Origin: Anaerolineales bacterium
GTDB lineage: Bacteria > Chloroflexota > Anaerolineae > Anaerolineales > Villigracilaceae
Assembly (NCBI GenBank): GCA_017985935.1
Contig: JAGNWT010000019.1
Span: forward strand, 1-48,960
DNA length: 48,960 nt
Reading direction: 5' to 3'
Position 1 is the first letter of the stretch, and the number at the start of each line of letters is the position of its first letter. Of this stretch, positions 15,452-23,956 are shown one piece after another. The position numbers and the translations under genes are program-made. Under the pieces are notes generated by a model, which was given only the letters and a program-made list of their open reading frames with translations, searched no databases and was not told the origin of the DNA.

Positions 15452-16705
15452 CTATTTCTTCTTCCACTTCTTCATTGGCAGGACAAAGTCATACGGATAT
15501 GCAGCAAGGACTTCCATGCGGCCATCGGGGCGCACCCAAAGCGTATCTTCGATGCGGAAGCCCATGCCTTTTTCAGGGTAGTACAGCCCCGGCTCGGAGG
15601 TGAACACCACGCCGGGCACAAGTCTGTGCTCGTCCCCGACCGTGTTCCCGCTGAACGGACGCTCGTGAATATTCAGTCCAACGCCATGCCCCAAACTATG
15701 GACATATCCTTCCACAGGCGCTTTGGTGTTCATGGGGGTTTTATGTCCCTTGTCTTCAAAGTATTGGCAGGTCATTTGCTGGTAATTTCGGAACGGGGCG
15801 TTCAGGTCAAAATTATCGCTCAGGTTATCAAAGATCTCTTTTACCTGATCGAATAGTTCCTGCGCTTCAGGGGTGGCATAACCAAGGCTCCAGGTGCGGG
15901 TGAAATCATAATAATAGCCGCCGCCTGCCTCAGCCGGGTAGATATCGAACACGATCGTCTGACCAAGCCGCATCAGGTCGGTGGGATTCCCCGCCGAGTG
16001 AGGCACACCCGCATCTCGACCGATGGCAAAGATAAATCCCGAGGGAAGCTCCGCGCCGTGCTCCGCCACCCACAAACGGATCTTTGAATGCACATCGCCA
16101 ACGGTCAGGGCGGATCCATCTTCTTTCAATAGGACTTCGTCCTCGCGCACTTCGCACGAGGTGAGATAATCGCGCACCCGGCCGACCACATCGGTAGTGA
16201 CCTTGCCCATCTGACGCACGCGCTCCACTTCCGCTTCGTCCTTCTTTTCCATGGCATACATAAAAATGGAATCTTCCCGCGGCTCGCCGACAAACTCAAC
16301 TTCGGGCATCAATTTTTGCAGGTGGGCAAGCAAGCCAAAGATCGCGCTGATGTCATAGGTTCCATACACTCCCACCCGCCCGGCGGAAATGCCCAGGTCT
16401 TTGAACATCAACTCGCAGCGCATGGCCGCGGCAAGCACGGAGTTACGCCCGGCTTTTTGCATCAACTCCTGCATGTCATACTTGCTGTATGGGATCAATC
16501 GCAAACCGCTCTTTGCGGCTTCATCGCGTTCCATGTCGCCGAAAAAGAGAGCGGCTTCTTCGCCGCGCTTCTTGATCAGGGTCGCGTGGCTCACATGCCC
16601 TCCGCCGGTCATATACCGCATCGGAGGATTATGCTCGGCGTTGCCAAAGATAATAAAGGCATCGAGGTTCTTTGTTTGCATGAGTGCATCGAGTTCTGAT
16701 TTCAT
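15452..16705 (-). CDS. M24 family metallopeptidase (Xaa-Pro aminopeptidase-like)
   Basis: A 417-residue peptidase with the pita-bread fold. The N-terminal creatinase-like domain (about 1-165, MKSELDALMQTKNLDAFIIF) is followed by the catalytic domain. Its metal-binding pattern is seen in FDIYPAEAGGGYYYDFTRTW (two Asp), GYVHSLGHGVGLNIHERP (His), VFTSEPGLYYP (Glu) and GFRIEDTLWV (Glu). Such enzymes remove the residue before a proline or act as dipeptidases, with Mn or Co. No signal peptide is seen, so it is probably cytoplasmic. The start has CTGGAG before the ATG and overlaps the upstream zinc-ribbon gene by four bases. Confidence 0.92.
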   Translation of the reverse strand: MKSELDALMQTKNLDAFIIFGNAEHNPPMRYMTGGGHVSHATLIKKRGEEAALFFGDMERDEAAKSGLRLIPYSKYDMQELMQKAGRNSVLAAAMRCELMFKDLGISAGRVGVYGTYDISAIFGLLAHLQKLMPEVEFVGEPREDSIFMYAMEKKDEAEVERVRQMGKVTTDVVGRVRDYLTSCEVREDEVLLKEDGSALTVGDVHSKIRLWVAEHGAELPSGFIFAIGRDAGVPHSAGNPTDLMRLGQTIVFDIYPAEAGGGYYYDFTRTWSLGYATPEAQELFDQVKEIFDNLSDNFDLNAPFRNYQQMTCQYFEDKGHKTPMNTKAPVEGYVHSLGHGVGLNIHERPFSGNTVGDEHRLVPGVVFTSEPGLYYPEKGMGFRIEDTLWVRPDGRMEVLAAYPYDFVLPMKKWKKK

Positions 16706-17289
16706 AAATTCTCCAGGTCATTTAGTTTTATAAATTCAAAAGCGATCTCATCGTTTTCGAATTCCAAACGGACGATCTTTTCCTTGTGCAAATAACGGGC
16801 AGAGACCCCGATCAATTCATCGCCATTCGAATACAGCCCAAAGATCGTGAGCGGACGTTTCATGAGTCCGCGCCCATAAAAAGGAGCAGCCAGTAATTTG
16901 ACGATAAATTCAACAACAGTCCCGCCGATCGCACCTACGATCAACCCCACAAAACCTCCGAACACAACAGGAAAACCCAGCGTCTGCGGTGTATTACCCT
17001 CTGGTGAAAATATTGCAGCCGGGATGAAGGCTGCAATACCGATCAACACGCCGACGATCAGGAACGGAACAAGAGTTACCTTTGCAATGCTGCGCTCCCG
17101 GTTGGCGCAGTCTTTACACATCGGCACGCTCATTTTCATCGTCACTGACCGGCTGCGTTTCTGAACGCCCATATCCAAGCTCAACCCCAGGTCCTCATCT
17201 TTTGGTTTTCCGCAGTGTACGCAACGCGCAGGGAATTTCAATAGAGGCGGTTTCTTTCGGTCTGGAACAACAACATCAACCTGCTTCAC
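16702..17289 (-). CDS. Zinc-ribbon membrane protein of unknown function
   Basis: A 195-residue protein I cannot assign to a named family. The N-terminal 75 residues contain two Cys pairs, CVHCGKPKDED and MCKDCANRE, spaced like a zinc ribbon. Two hydrophobic helices follow (VTLVPFLIVGVLIGIAAFIP and FPVVFGGFVGLIVGAIGGTV), then a charged C-terminal domain of about 60 residues with alternating strands (RLEFENDEIAFEFIKLN). The topology suggests both ends in the cytoplasm. It overlaps selA upstream and the peptidase gene downstream by four bases each, so it is firmly inside the operon. Coding is secure; function is open. Confidence 0.8.
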   Translation of the reverse strand: MKQVDVVVPDRKKPPLLKFPARCVHCGKPKDEDLGLSLDMGVQKRSRSVTMKMSVPMCKDCANRERSIAKVTLVPFLIVGVLIGIAAFIPAAIFSPEGNTPQTLGFPVVFGGFVGLIVGAIGGTVVEFIVKLLAAPFYGRGLMKRPLTIFGLYSNGDELIGVSARYLHKEKIVRLEFENDEIAFEFIKLNDLENL

Positions 17290-18647
17290 ATCGCCCCCAT
17301 CGCATTCTTTAACCCAACCAAAAGCGCCCCCTCCTCTTCTGGAAGAACTGTTCGCGGATCAAGCAAAACCCGGTCATTGGAAGTACGCGCCACGATCGGT
17401 GGATTCTGCTGACGGAGTTTTTTCAAAAATTTATCCGGTGATTCCACTCTGAGCGACAAGAGATAAGTTGGGAAGGATTCGCCGGGCAGGCTGCCGCCTC
17501 CCACCGTGGATTGACCCTCCACGACCTCGCCTGATCCCAACTCACGTATCCACGCATCCACCCGACCTTTGATCTGCTTCTGCGTCAGAGACATCATCCG
17601 CAGCACCGGGATCTCCCGCTCCGCTTCGTCTTTGAGGTAATGCAACAGCGTGGCAGAGACTCCTGCCAGGCAGGCCTTGTCTGCGCGAACCGCGCGCGCC
17701 AGCGGATGCTTTTTGATCTTGTCGATCAGATCCTTCCGCCCAATGATGATCCCAGCCTGCGGACCGCCCAGCAATTTATCGCCCGAAAAACAGACCACGT
17801 CCACCCCAGCCGCGAGAGATTCCTGCACGGTTGGCTCATGGGTAAGCCCATATTTCGCCGTGTCGTAGAGCGCGCCTGAACCCAGATCATCGATCACAAA
17901 AACGCCTGCGCTGTGAGCGAGGTCAACGATCTCTTTGAGCTCGGGCTCTTCAGTAAAACCAACGATCTTAAAATTGGAAGGATGCGCCCGCATCACGATC
18001 GCGCTGCCATCCTGCAATGCTTCTTCATAATCACGCAGATGTGTTTTATTGGTGGTGCCCACTTCAACCAGTTTCGCGCCCGACTGTTTCATCACATCTG
18101 GAATGCGGAAGCCGCCGCCGATCTCCACCAATTGCGAGCGCGAGATGATGACCCGTTTTTTATTCGCAAGCGCAGACAGAACCAACAGCACAGCAGATGC
18201 GTTGTTGTTCACCACGACCGCCGCCTCAGCACCGGTCAATTTTTGCAGCACAGATTCAGCATGGATCAGGCGCGAACCGCGAGCGCCTTTTTCGAGATCG
18301 TACTCCAGATTCGAATATCCGCGTGAGACTTTGTCCATGGCGCGGATGGTCGCGTCGCTCATGGGTGCTCGACCAAGGTTGGTATGCAAGATCACGCCGG
18401 TCGCGTTGATGACCGAACGCAGGGTCGGGCTCACCCAGGAGGAGATCAAAACCTCCGTCTGGGAGAGGATCAGGTCATGCAGAGGCAGAACCGTGATCTG
18501 CCCCGAGGTGTAGCGCGCACGGATTCGATCGAGCGTCTCGCGAATCGCACTCAAGGTCAACGGTCGTCCAAAGCGCGCGATCAACTCCGCGGCGACTGCG
18601 GTCTGCAATAATTCTTCAACTGAAGGAAGGTTACGAAGGGATGTCAT
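17286..18647 (-). CDS. selA: L-seryl-tRNA(Sec) selenium transferase
   Basis: A 453-residue PLP enzyme that converts Ser-tRNA(Sec) to Sec-tRNA(Sec) with selenophosphate. The bacterial SelA N-terminus (LRNLPSVEELL) and VINATGVILHTNLGRAPM are diagnostic, as is the PLP-lysine segment VCFSGDKLLGGPQAGII. NNNASAVLLVL and the Asp of FVIDDLGSGAL complete the cofactor site. Its presence implies selenocysteine use, yet selB, selD and tRNA-Sec are not in the window. Its start lies inside the 3' end of the upstream membrane-protein gene (17-base overlap), and it overlaps the zinc-ribbon gene downstream. Confidence 0.95.
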   Translation of the reverse strand: MTSLRNLPSVEELLQTAVAAELIARFGRPLTLSAIRETLDRIRARYTSGQITVLPLHDLILSQTEVLISSWVSPTLRSVINATGVILHTNLGRAPMSDATIRAMDKVSRGYSNLEYDLEKGARGSRLIHAESVLQKLTGAEAAVVVNNNASAVLLVLSALANKKRVIISRSQLVEIGGGFRIPDVMKQSGAKLVEVGTTNKTHLRDYEEALQDGSAIVMRAHPSNFKIVGFTEEPELKEIVDLAHSAGVFVIDDLGSGALYDTAKYGLTHEPTVQESLAAGVDVVCFSGDKLLGGPQAGIIIGRKDLIDKIKKHPLARAVRADKACLAGVSATLLHYLKDEAEREIPVLRMMSLTQKQIKGRVDAWIRELGSGEVVEGQSTVGGGSLPGESFPTYLLSLRVESPDKFLKKLRQQNPPIVARTSNDRVLLDPRTVLPEEEGALLVGLKNAMGAM

Positions 18648-19047
18648 CCTGGATCACTGGAGGTTGTCGATTGGCTTTTTCGCGCACACGCGTGAAATAC
18701 TCGGTGGCGATCAACCCGCCTGCCAACCCAAGGATCACATACAGGGTCACAAGGCGTCCACGTTGAAGCCAGATAAGGGTGGCAAAGTAAATTCCCACCC
18801 AGGTAGCCTGCCGCACAATGACCTGTGACCCGGCAGGCGGCTCGGTCGGAAAACGGCGATTCAAGAAATATACAACAGGCAGGGCTGTGCCGGTGATCGC
18901 CATAATGCCAAACACATAAAAGCCCCAGCGTGCCCAGACAAATGGCAGGGAAAAATAAACCAAACCAACCACCCCACCCCAGCCAACAATGGACAGCGCA
19001 AGAGCGGAAGGCAGATAGCTTCGAAATGAGTTTTGTTGGGATTCCAT
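18631..19047 (-). CDS. Four-helix membrane protein of unknown function
   Basis: A 138-residue membrane protein with four hydrophobic helices: YLPSALALSIVGWGGVVGLV, WGFYVFGIMAITGTALPVVY, VGIYFATLIWLQRG and LVTLYVILGLAGGLIATEYF. The hydrophilic tail ends QPPVIQDDIPS. I do not recognise a family. I choose the ATG at 19047 (MESQQNSF) rather than the in-frame codon at 19107, because a minus-strand TATAAT (19060-19055) sits seven bases before it and would begin the transcript at that ATG. There is no Shine-Dalgarno. It is the first gene of the unit that continues through selA to tsaD. Confidence 0.75.
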   Translation of the reverse strand: MESQQNSFRSYLPSALALSIVGWGGVVGLVYFSLPFVWARWGFYVFGIMAITGTALPVVYFLNRRFPTEPPAGSQVIVRQATWVGIYFATLIWLQRGRLVTLYVILGLAGGLIATEYFTRVREKANRQPPVIQDDIPS

Positions 19048-19103
19048 CGAGCGAATTATAACCGCAGAATAAACCCGCTCCTGGTTTCGAGAGGCCTCTG
19101 AAA
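19048..19103 (-). promoter_or_regulatory. Leaderless promoter of the selA operon with nearby palindrome
   Basis: On the minus strand, TATAAT at 19060-19055 precedes the ATG at 19047 by seven bases. CAGGAG at 19083-19078 lies exactly 17 bases upstream and may act as a -35 box; it resembles the CAGGTA/CAGGTT boxes of the tandem RNA units. Just upstream is a near-palindrome, TTTC-g-AGAGGCCTCT-GAAA (19085-19103), placed well for a regulator. Confidence 0.55.
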
Positions 19104-19122
19104 TCAACCCATGTTCAGTCTG

Positions 19123-20169
19123 CTAAAAGATCGGATGCCAGATCAACGAAAGGGTGATGGCAAGCACAGCCAACAATGCCCCGATCACAACGAAGAGCAC
19201 GCTGATCTCGGTGGTTTCCACAACAGTGATCAATTGTGTCGGCAGGTTGCGAAAAACTTCCTGCAATTCATCCGCGCTCGCAGCTAGATGATATGAACCG
19301 CCGGTCATGTCTGCCACCTGCTTGAGTGTTTCCTCATCGATCTCTCTGCGGAATCCGCCTCCCCCACCACCGCCCCCGCCGCCGTTCGCACCGAATCGAT
19401 CGCCCGATTCAAATTGGAATCCGCAATTGGGAGGAGTGTTATTGTGGTCGGTGCCAAAGCCAATGGTGTACACCCTCACCCCGCGGTCCGCGGAAATCTG
19501 CGCCGCAGCCAGCGGATGCACGCCGGTGGTGGTGACACCATCTGTCAGGAGAACGATGATCGCCGGAGCGTACTCCCCGGCAGGCAAGGGCGCTGTTTCA
19601 ATGCCGGAATACGGGCTGGTAATGCTGTCGTCAATCTCTGAGATCGCATCGATCGATTTGAGTATCCCTTCGCCGATGGCGGTCCTGCGCGCTGTGGAAA
19701 GATTTCGGATGGCCGCCTCCAACAGCTCGCGGTCGGTGGTTGGCGGCTGTGCGAGCACCGCAAAGCCGGCAAATGCCACCACTCCGATCTGCGCCTTGCC
19801 ATCCTGCTCGTCGATGAATTGCAAAGCAGCATCCTTGGCAGCCTCCAGCCGGCTGGGAAGGATATCAGTGGAGCACATGCTCCGCGAAACATCGATCGCC
19901 AAAATGATGGTGGCATTGGCAGCCGGCACGGTCACAGTGGAGACCGGGCGGCTGGACGCCATGATGAGACTGGAAAGCGCGAGCAGGAACAAGGCAAAAG
20001 GAACATGCCTGCGCCAGCTCGGTCGTTTGGGCATTGCATCTCGCACCAAAGACAGGCTGGAATAACGCACCACAAGCGGCTTGCGGCGGCGCAAGATCAA
20101 GATGTAGGCAAGGATCAAGATCGGGATCAAAGCCAGAAAATAAAGGAATCCGGGCCAGAGCAATTCCAT
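19123..20169 (-). CDS. VWA-domain membrane protein (BatA-like), with polyglycine insert
   Basis: A 348-residue protein. An N-terminal BatA-like double helix (LLWPGFLYFLALIPILILA and RHVPFALFLLALSSLIMASS) is followed by a von Willebrand A domain at about 85-290 and a final helix (ISVLFVVIGALLAVLAITL). The metal-adhesion motif is intact: DVSRSMCSTD, then a Thr and TDGVTTTG. Within the VWA domain, near residue 265, is a run of ten glycines (GANGGGGGGGGGGF) not usual for the family. The start is the ATG at 20169, with GGAG eight to ten bases ahead. It is the last gene of the protease-MoxR-DUF58-VWA-VWA operon; such clusters are thought to build or chaperone membrane or periplasmic complexes. Confidence 0.88.
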   Translation of the reverse strand: MELLWPGFLYFLALIPILILAYILILRRRKPLVVRYSSLSLVRDAMPKRPSWRRHVPFALFLLALSSLIMASSRPVSTVTVPAANATIILAIDVSRSMCSTDILPSRLEAAKDAALQFIDEQDGKAQIGVVAFAGFAVLAQPPTTDRELLEAAIRNLSTARRTAIGEGILKSIDAISEIDDSITSPYSGIETAPLPAGEYAPAIIVLLTDGVTTTGVHPLAAAQISADRGVRVYTIGFGTDHNNTPPNCGFQFESGDRFGANGGGGGGGGGGFRREIDEETLKQVADMTGGSYHLAASADELQEVFRNLPTQLITVVETTEISVLFVVIGALLAVLAITLSLIWHPIF

Positions 20170-20195
20170 CGCAAACTCTCCTTCACCGATAAACT

Positions 20196-21203
20196 TTAGG
20201 GCAGTCGGCCGAACCAAAGCAGCGACATCATGCCGCCGACCAAAAGCAAAAGGATGCCCAGCCCCGCAAAGACTGCGGTGACCTCGGTCTTTTCCCTGCT
20301 GACCCTAAAGTTGGGCTCAATGCTTTCGTAGATCGCCTGCAGGTCTTCTTCGTTCTCGGCGTTGAAGTACAGTCCCTCCGTCATGCCGGAGATCTCCTGC
20401 AAAGCCGCTTCATCCACTTTGGTATGGACGGTGAATCCATTCACGTTCAAGATCGTGCCTTCTGTGCTGCCAAGGGCAATGGTGTGAATGGGAATATCGC
20501 GTTCTGCGGCAAATTGCGCCGCGGCGAAAGGGTCCGGGTCCATGTTGTTCTCGCCATCGGTCAGCAGAACGATGACCGCGGAATTTTCCGCGCTGACAGG
20601 AGCAGGGACCGGCTGTCCCTCCACCGGAGTCTCGGCATCGATGCCAACGATCGGGTCCTGACCGGTGACATTGGCGATCGTATTCAACGAAACGACAATG
20701 CCATTCGCGAGCGATGTCCCCCGCTGCGGCTGAAGCCTGTCAATGGCAGAAACGATCGAAGCCTGATCGTTCGTTGGCAGCTGCACCGAAAAACCGCTGT
20801 CGCTAAATGCAACCACGCCCACCCGAACCGTTGTCGGCTGGCGCGCCACAAAATCCTTTGCCACGATCTTCGCCGCTTCCATGCGGGTGGGCTCAAAATC
20901 ATCAGCCGACATGCTGCCCGAAACATCAAAAGCCAGAATGACAATTCCTTCCACTTTCGGAAGCCCGATCAGCATTTGCGGACGCCCCAACGCGACGAAC
21001 AGAACGATCAGCCCGGCGAGGAAGAACATGGCCGGCACATGACGGCGCGATTCGGATGAGCCTCCGCTGGCCTGCTGCACCAATCCCAGGCTGCCATAAC
21101 GCACCGCGAACTGCGCCCGCCGTTTTTGCATGCGGAGGTACAACCACACCAAAAGTGGAACAGCAACCAGTGACCAAAGCAGGGCGGGCCAGATGAATGA
21201 CAT
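20196..21203 (-). CDS. VWA-domain membrane protein (BatA/BatB-like)
   Basis: A 335-residue paralogue of the next gene downstream with the same plan. Two N-terminal helices (LLWSLVAVPLLVWLYLRM and HVPAMFFLAGLIVLFVALG) are followed by a VWA domain at about 85-285 with an intact metal site (DVSGSMSADD and TDGENNMDPD). A final helix (FAGLGILLLLVGGMMSLLWF) closes it. The proline-rich loop EGQPVPAPVSAEN sits where the polyglycine run lies in a different loop of its neighbour, so the two differ mainly in loops. The ends of the two genes are 26 bases apart. Paired VWA membrane proteins beside MoxR are typical of the BatI-type operon. Confidence 0.9.
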   Translation of the reverse strand: MSFIWPALLWSLVAVPLLVWLYLRMQKRRAQFAVRYGSLGLVQQASGGSSESRRHVPAMFFLAGLIVLFVALGRPQMLIGLPKVEGIVILAFDVSGSMSADDFEPTRMEAAKIVAKDFVARQPTTVRVGVVAFSDSGFSVQLPTNDQASIVSAIDRLQPQRGTSLANGIVVSLNTIANVTGQDPIVGIDAETPVEGQPVPAPVSAENSAVIVLLTDGENNMDPDPFAAAQFAAERDIPIHTIALGSTEGTILNVNGFTVHTKVDEAALQEISGMTEGLYFNAENEEDLQAIYESIEPNFRVSREKTEVTAVFAGLGILLLLVGGMMSLLWFGRLP

Positions 21204-21215
21204 GATTCTCTCTTG

Positions 21216-22115
21216 TTATTTTTTATGCTTGCGCCGCGCAGCCGCAAATCGCACGATCGCCCGGATCAGGTCTTCTTCGGTCGAAAGCGGAAGTACATCC
21301 ACGCCGGCGCGCTTGAAAGATTCAGCCAGCGCCGCCTCGCGTTTTTGCGCCGCCTCTTGAAAACGCTGGCGGAACTTTTTATCGTGAGTATCCACATACA
21401 ACTGTTCGCCGGTCTCGGCATCTTCCATGATGATCGCGCCCACATCGGGCAGTTCCATTTCACGCGGATCCCATAAACGGATGGCAACCACTTCGTGCCG
21501 GCTGCCCAACAAACTCAGCGACTTCTCCCAACCTGGCGCGCTGATAAAGTCTGAGATGATAAAGACAAGCGAACGCTTTTTGATGGCGTTCAAACCTGCG
21601 CTGATGAGCGATGCGAGATCGGTGATGGATGAACTCGGAAGCTGCGGCTGCTTCAACAGGTCATTGATCAAACGCAGGACTTGATTCCGCCCGCCTCGGG
21701 CCGGGACCGTGTGCTGCATCTTGCTGCCAAACATCATCGCCCCGACGCGATTCCCGTGGCGTGTGAGCAGCCGCGCAAGCGTGGCTACAAAATCGATCAG
21801 CACCGACCGCTTCTGATGCTCGAGCCTGCCAAAATCCACAGAGGGACTCAGATCCAGCAGAAACCAGGCGATGACCTCCCTGTCCTCCACATACTTGCGG
21901 ACGTAGGGCGTGTTCATGCGCGCGCTCACGTTCCAATCAATATAGCGGATGTCGTCCTCGGGCTGGTACTCGCGCAGGTCTGCAAAGTCCACGCCGGAGC
22001 CGTAGAACAGGCTGCGATAATCGCCCTGAAGATAGCCATCCAATTTTCGGATGACCTGCCAATCAAGCCGATGCAGGATTCGTTCAGGCGTTGGCGCGGA
22101 TATGGACGTGTTCAT
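21216..22115 (-). CDS. DUF58 domain protein
   Basis: A 299-residue cytoplasmic protein of the DUF58 family, the usual partner of MoxR ATPases. The family block is clear: YRSLFYGSGVDFADLREYQP, then DDIRYIDWNVSARMNTPYV. FLLDLSPSVDFG follows with the VWA-like acidic/Ser pattern; compared with a full MIDAS (DxSxS) it reads DLSPS, so metal binding is plausible. It is shorter than the membrane-anchored DUF58 proteins and has no hydrophobic helices. The C-terminal KRAGVDVLPLSTEEDLIRAI is normal. Its start lies inside the end of the moxR gene (32-base overlap). Confidence 0.92.
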   Translation of the reverse strand: MNTSISAPTPERILHRLDWQVIRKLDGYLQGDYRSLFYGSGVDFADLREYQPEDDIRYIDWNVSARMNTPYVRKYVEDREVIAWFLLDLSPSVDFGRLEHQKRSVLIDFVATLARLLTRHGNRVGAMMFGSKMQHTVPARGGRNQVLRLINDLLKQPQLPSSSITDLASLISAGLNAIKKRSLVFIISDFISAPGWEKSLSLLGSRHEVVAIRLWDPREMELPDVGAIIMEDAETGEQLYVDTHDKKFRQRFQEAAQKREAALAESFKRAGVDVLPLSTEEDLIRAIVRFAAARRKHKK

Positions 22116-23091
22116 TCAATGGCACCACGGGCACGGGAATGCGGTCAAGGATCTTCGTGATCAAGTCGTCGCTGCTGACGTTATCTGACAGCGCTTCGTA
22201 CGAAAGCACAAGGCGGTGACGGATCACATCCAGGGTCATATCGAGCACATCCTGCGGCAGGACATAATTCCGCCCGCGGACAAAAGCCAGCGCGCGAGCC
22301 GTGAGAATCAAGTTGATCGACGCGCGCGGACTGGCGCCGAACATGATGTATCGTGCAAGATCACCCTCCCCCACATCCTTGGGCTTGCGGGTGGCAGAAA
22401 CGATCTTCACCGCGTACTCCATCAGCGATGGGTCTACATAGACCTGATCGACCTGTTTTTGAAGTTCCACAAGTTGATCGGTGGTCAGCACTTTCTGAGC
22501 AGCAGACAGCGCGCCGGTCATCCGCTCTACGATGACAAATTCCTCGGTTGCGGTTGGGTAACCCACCAGCACCTTAAGCATGAAGCGGTCCACCTGCGCT
22601 TCGGGCAGGGCATACGTCCCCTCGGTTTCGATCGGGTTTTGGGTGGCCAAAACCAGGAACGGATTCGGCACCTTGTGAGTTTCGCGCCCAATGGTGACCT
22701 GTTTCTCCTGCATCACTTCCAGCAGGGCGCTTTGCACTTTGGCGGGCGCGCGATTTATCTCATCGGCTAATAACAGGTTGGTGAAAACAGGTCCAAGCGA
22801 AGTATTGAACTCGCCCGACTTCTGGTTGTAAATGCGGGTACCGACCAGGTCAGCGGGGACAAGGTCTGGCGTGAACTGGATGCGCTTGAACTCTCCACCG
22901 ATCGCATCTGCCACGGTCTTGATCGCCATGGTCTTCGCAAGCCCGGGAACGCCTTCCACCAGAATATGTCCGCGCGCAAGCAGGGCAACGATCAAGCTTT
23001 CCAATAAATGGTCCTGCCCAACGATGACCTTCTTCACTTCATATAAAAGTTTTTCCATGGGCAATTTGTTCGACTGATGATTTGAATCCAT
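22084..23091 (-). CDS. MoxR family AAA+ ATPase
   Basis: A 335-residue AAA+ protein. Walker A is VEGVPGLAKT, Walker B is LLLADEINRAPAKVQSALLE, sensor 1 lies in FLVLATQNPIETEGTYALPE, and GASPRASINLILTARALA carries the sensor 2 arginine. MoxR ATPases are thought to work as chaperones that help cofactor insertion or assembly of protein complexes with VWA partners. Here the partners are encoded directly downstream (DUF58 and two VWA genes). The stop of the upstream protease gene is 25 bases away, so both are probably co-transcribed. Confidence 0.93.
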   Translation of the reverse strand: MDSNHQSNKLPMEKLLYEVKKVIVGQDHLLESLIVALLARGHILVEGVPGLAKTMAIKTVADAIGGEFKRIQFTPDLVPADLVGTRIYNQKSGEFNTSLGPVFTNLLLADEINRAPAKVQSALLEVMQEKQVTIGRETHKVPNPFLVLATQNPIETEGTYALPEAQVDRFMLKVLVGYPTATEEFVIVERMTGALSAAQKVLTTDQLVELQKQVDQVYVDPSLMEYAVKIVSATRKPKDVGEGDLARYIMFGASPRASINLILTARALAFVRGRNYVLPQDVLDMTLDVIRHRLVLSYEALSDNVSSDDLITKILDRIPVPVVPLNEHVHIRANA

Positions 23092-23116
23092 TTGCCGTCT
23101 CCTATAAGGTATGCGA

Positions 23117-23956
23117 TCAATATGGCGGGGAACCCATCCCGCTGACTGCCGTCATGATCGGAACTGCAAAACCAATACCGACAAAGAAATTCTCTTCGGT
23201 CGGGTTTACGATGCCCGTCACAATGCCGATCACGTATCCATCGCGGTTCAGCAGCGGTCCGCCCGAATTACCGGGATTGATGGCCGCATCCACCTGGATC
23301 ATTCCATGAATGGCCGTTTTGCTGTTGGGCATTTTGAAAACACGGTCAAAACCTGAGATCACCCCCGCACTCATCGAGCTATACAAACCAAACGGATTCC
23401 CCACCACAAATGCTTCGTCGCCGACCCGCATGGAATTGGGATTCCCAAGCACAGCCGGCGCAAGCACGAGAGGCGTATCCAAAGCCTGGATCACCGCGAT
23501 ATCATTTTCCGGCTGCTCCACCACGATCTGCGCGGCGGATTCAAACCCGTCTGCAAATGTGACCTTGATGTTGGTGGCGCCTTTAACTACATGCAGGCTG
23601 GTGAGAATATTGCCAAAAGAATCAACCACCACACCGCTCCCCAGCCCGTGATCGGTCTTGGCGTTTTGATGCTCCTCCTCCACTTCGATCAACACCAGTG
23701 AAGGCTGGATGATCTGGTACACATTCGCCGAGAAAGCGGCAGGCGGTGTGGCAGATGCCATCGCGCTTGCAACGGAGTTATTCACATCATCGATGGAAAG
23801 TTGATTGGGTTGAATAAAAACAAGGTTGTAAATGATGAAAGCCAGAACTGCCGCCAGCACGCCAGAGCCGAATGGAAGCCCATGACGAAGGCGCGCAAGC
23901 GCCCTGCCAAATATCCCCCGCAATTTTTCAGATCGAGAAACCGATGGTTCGTTCAT
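23117..23956 (-). CDS. Membrane-anchored trypsin-like serine protease (HtrA type without PDZ)
   Basis: A 279-residue S1C-type protease. One N-terminal helix (SGVLAAVLAFIIYNLVFI, about residues 31-48) anchors it with the catalytic part outside. The triad is complete: His in LTSLHVVKGA, Asp in ENDIAVIQAL and Ser in NPGNSGGPLL. The oxyanion region and GIVTGIVNPTEENFFVGIGF are typical of DegP/HtrA. The chain stops right after the protease domain (GFAVPIMTAVSGMGSPPY), so the PDZ domains that regulate classical HtrA are missing. No clear ribosome site is seen before the ATG. It heads the MoxR-VWA operon, and its job may be quality control of the same envelope complexes (inference). Confidence 0.88.
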   Translation of the reverse strand: MNEPSVSRSEKLRGIFGRALARLRHGLPFGSGVLAAVLAFIIYNLVFIQPNQLSIDDVNNSVASAMASATPPAAFSANVYQIIQPSLVLIEVEEEHQNAKTDHGLGSGVVVDSFGNILTSLHVVKGATNIKVTFADGFESAAQIVVEQPENDIAVIQALDTPLVLAPAVLGNPNSMRVGDEAFVVGNPFGLYSSMSAGVISGFDRVFKMPNSKTAIHGMIQVDAAINPGNSGGPLLNRDGYVIGIVTGIVNPTEENFFVGIGFAVPIMTAVSGMGSPPY

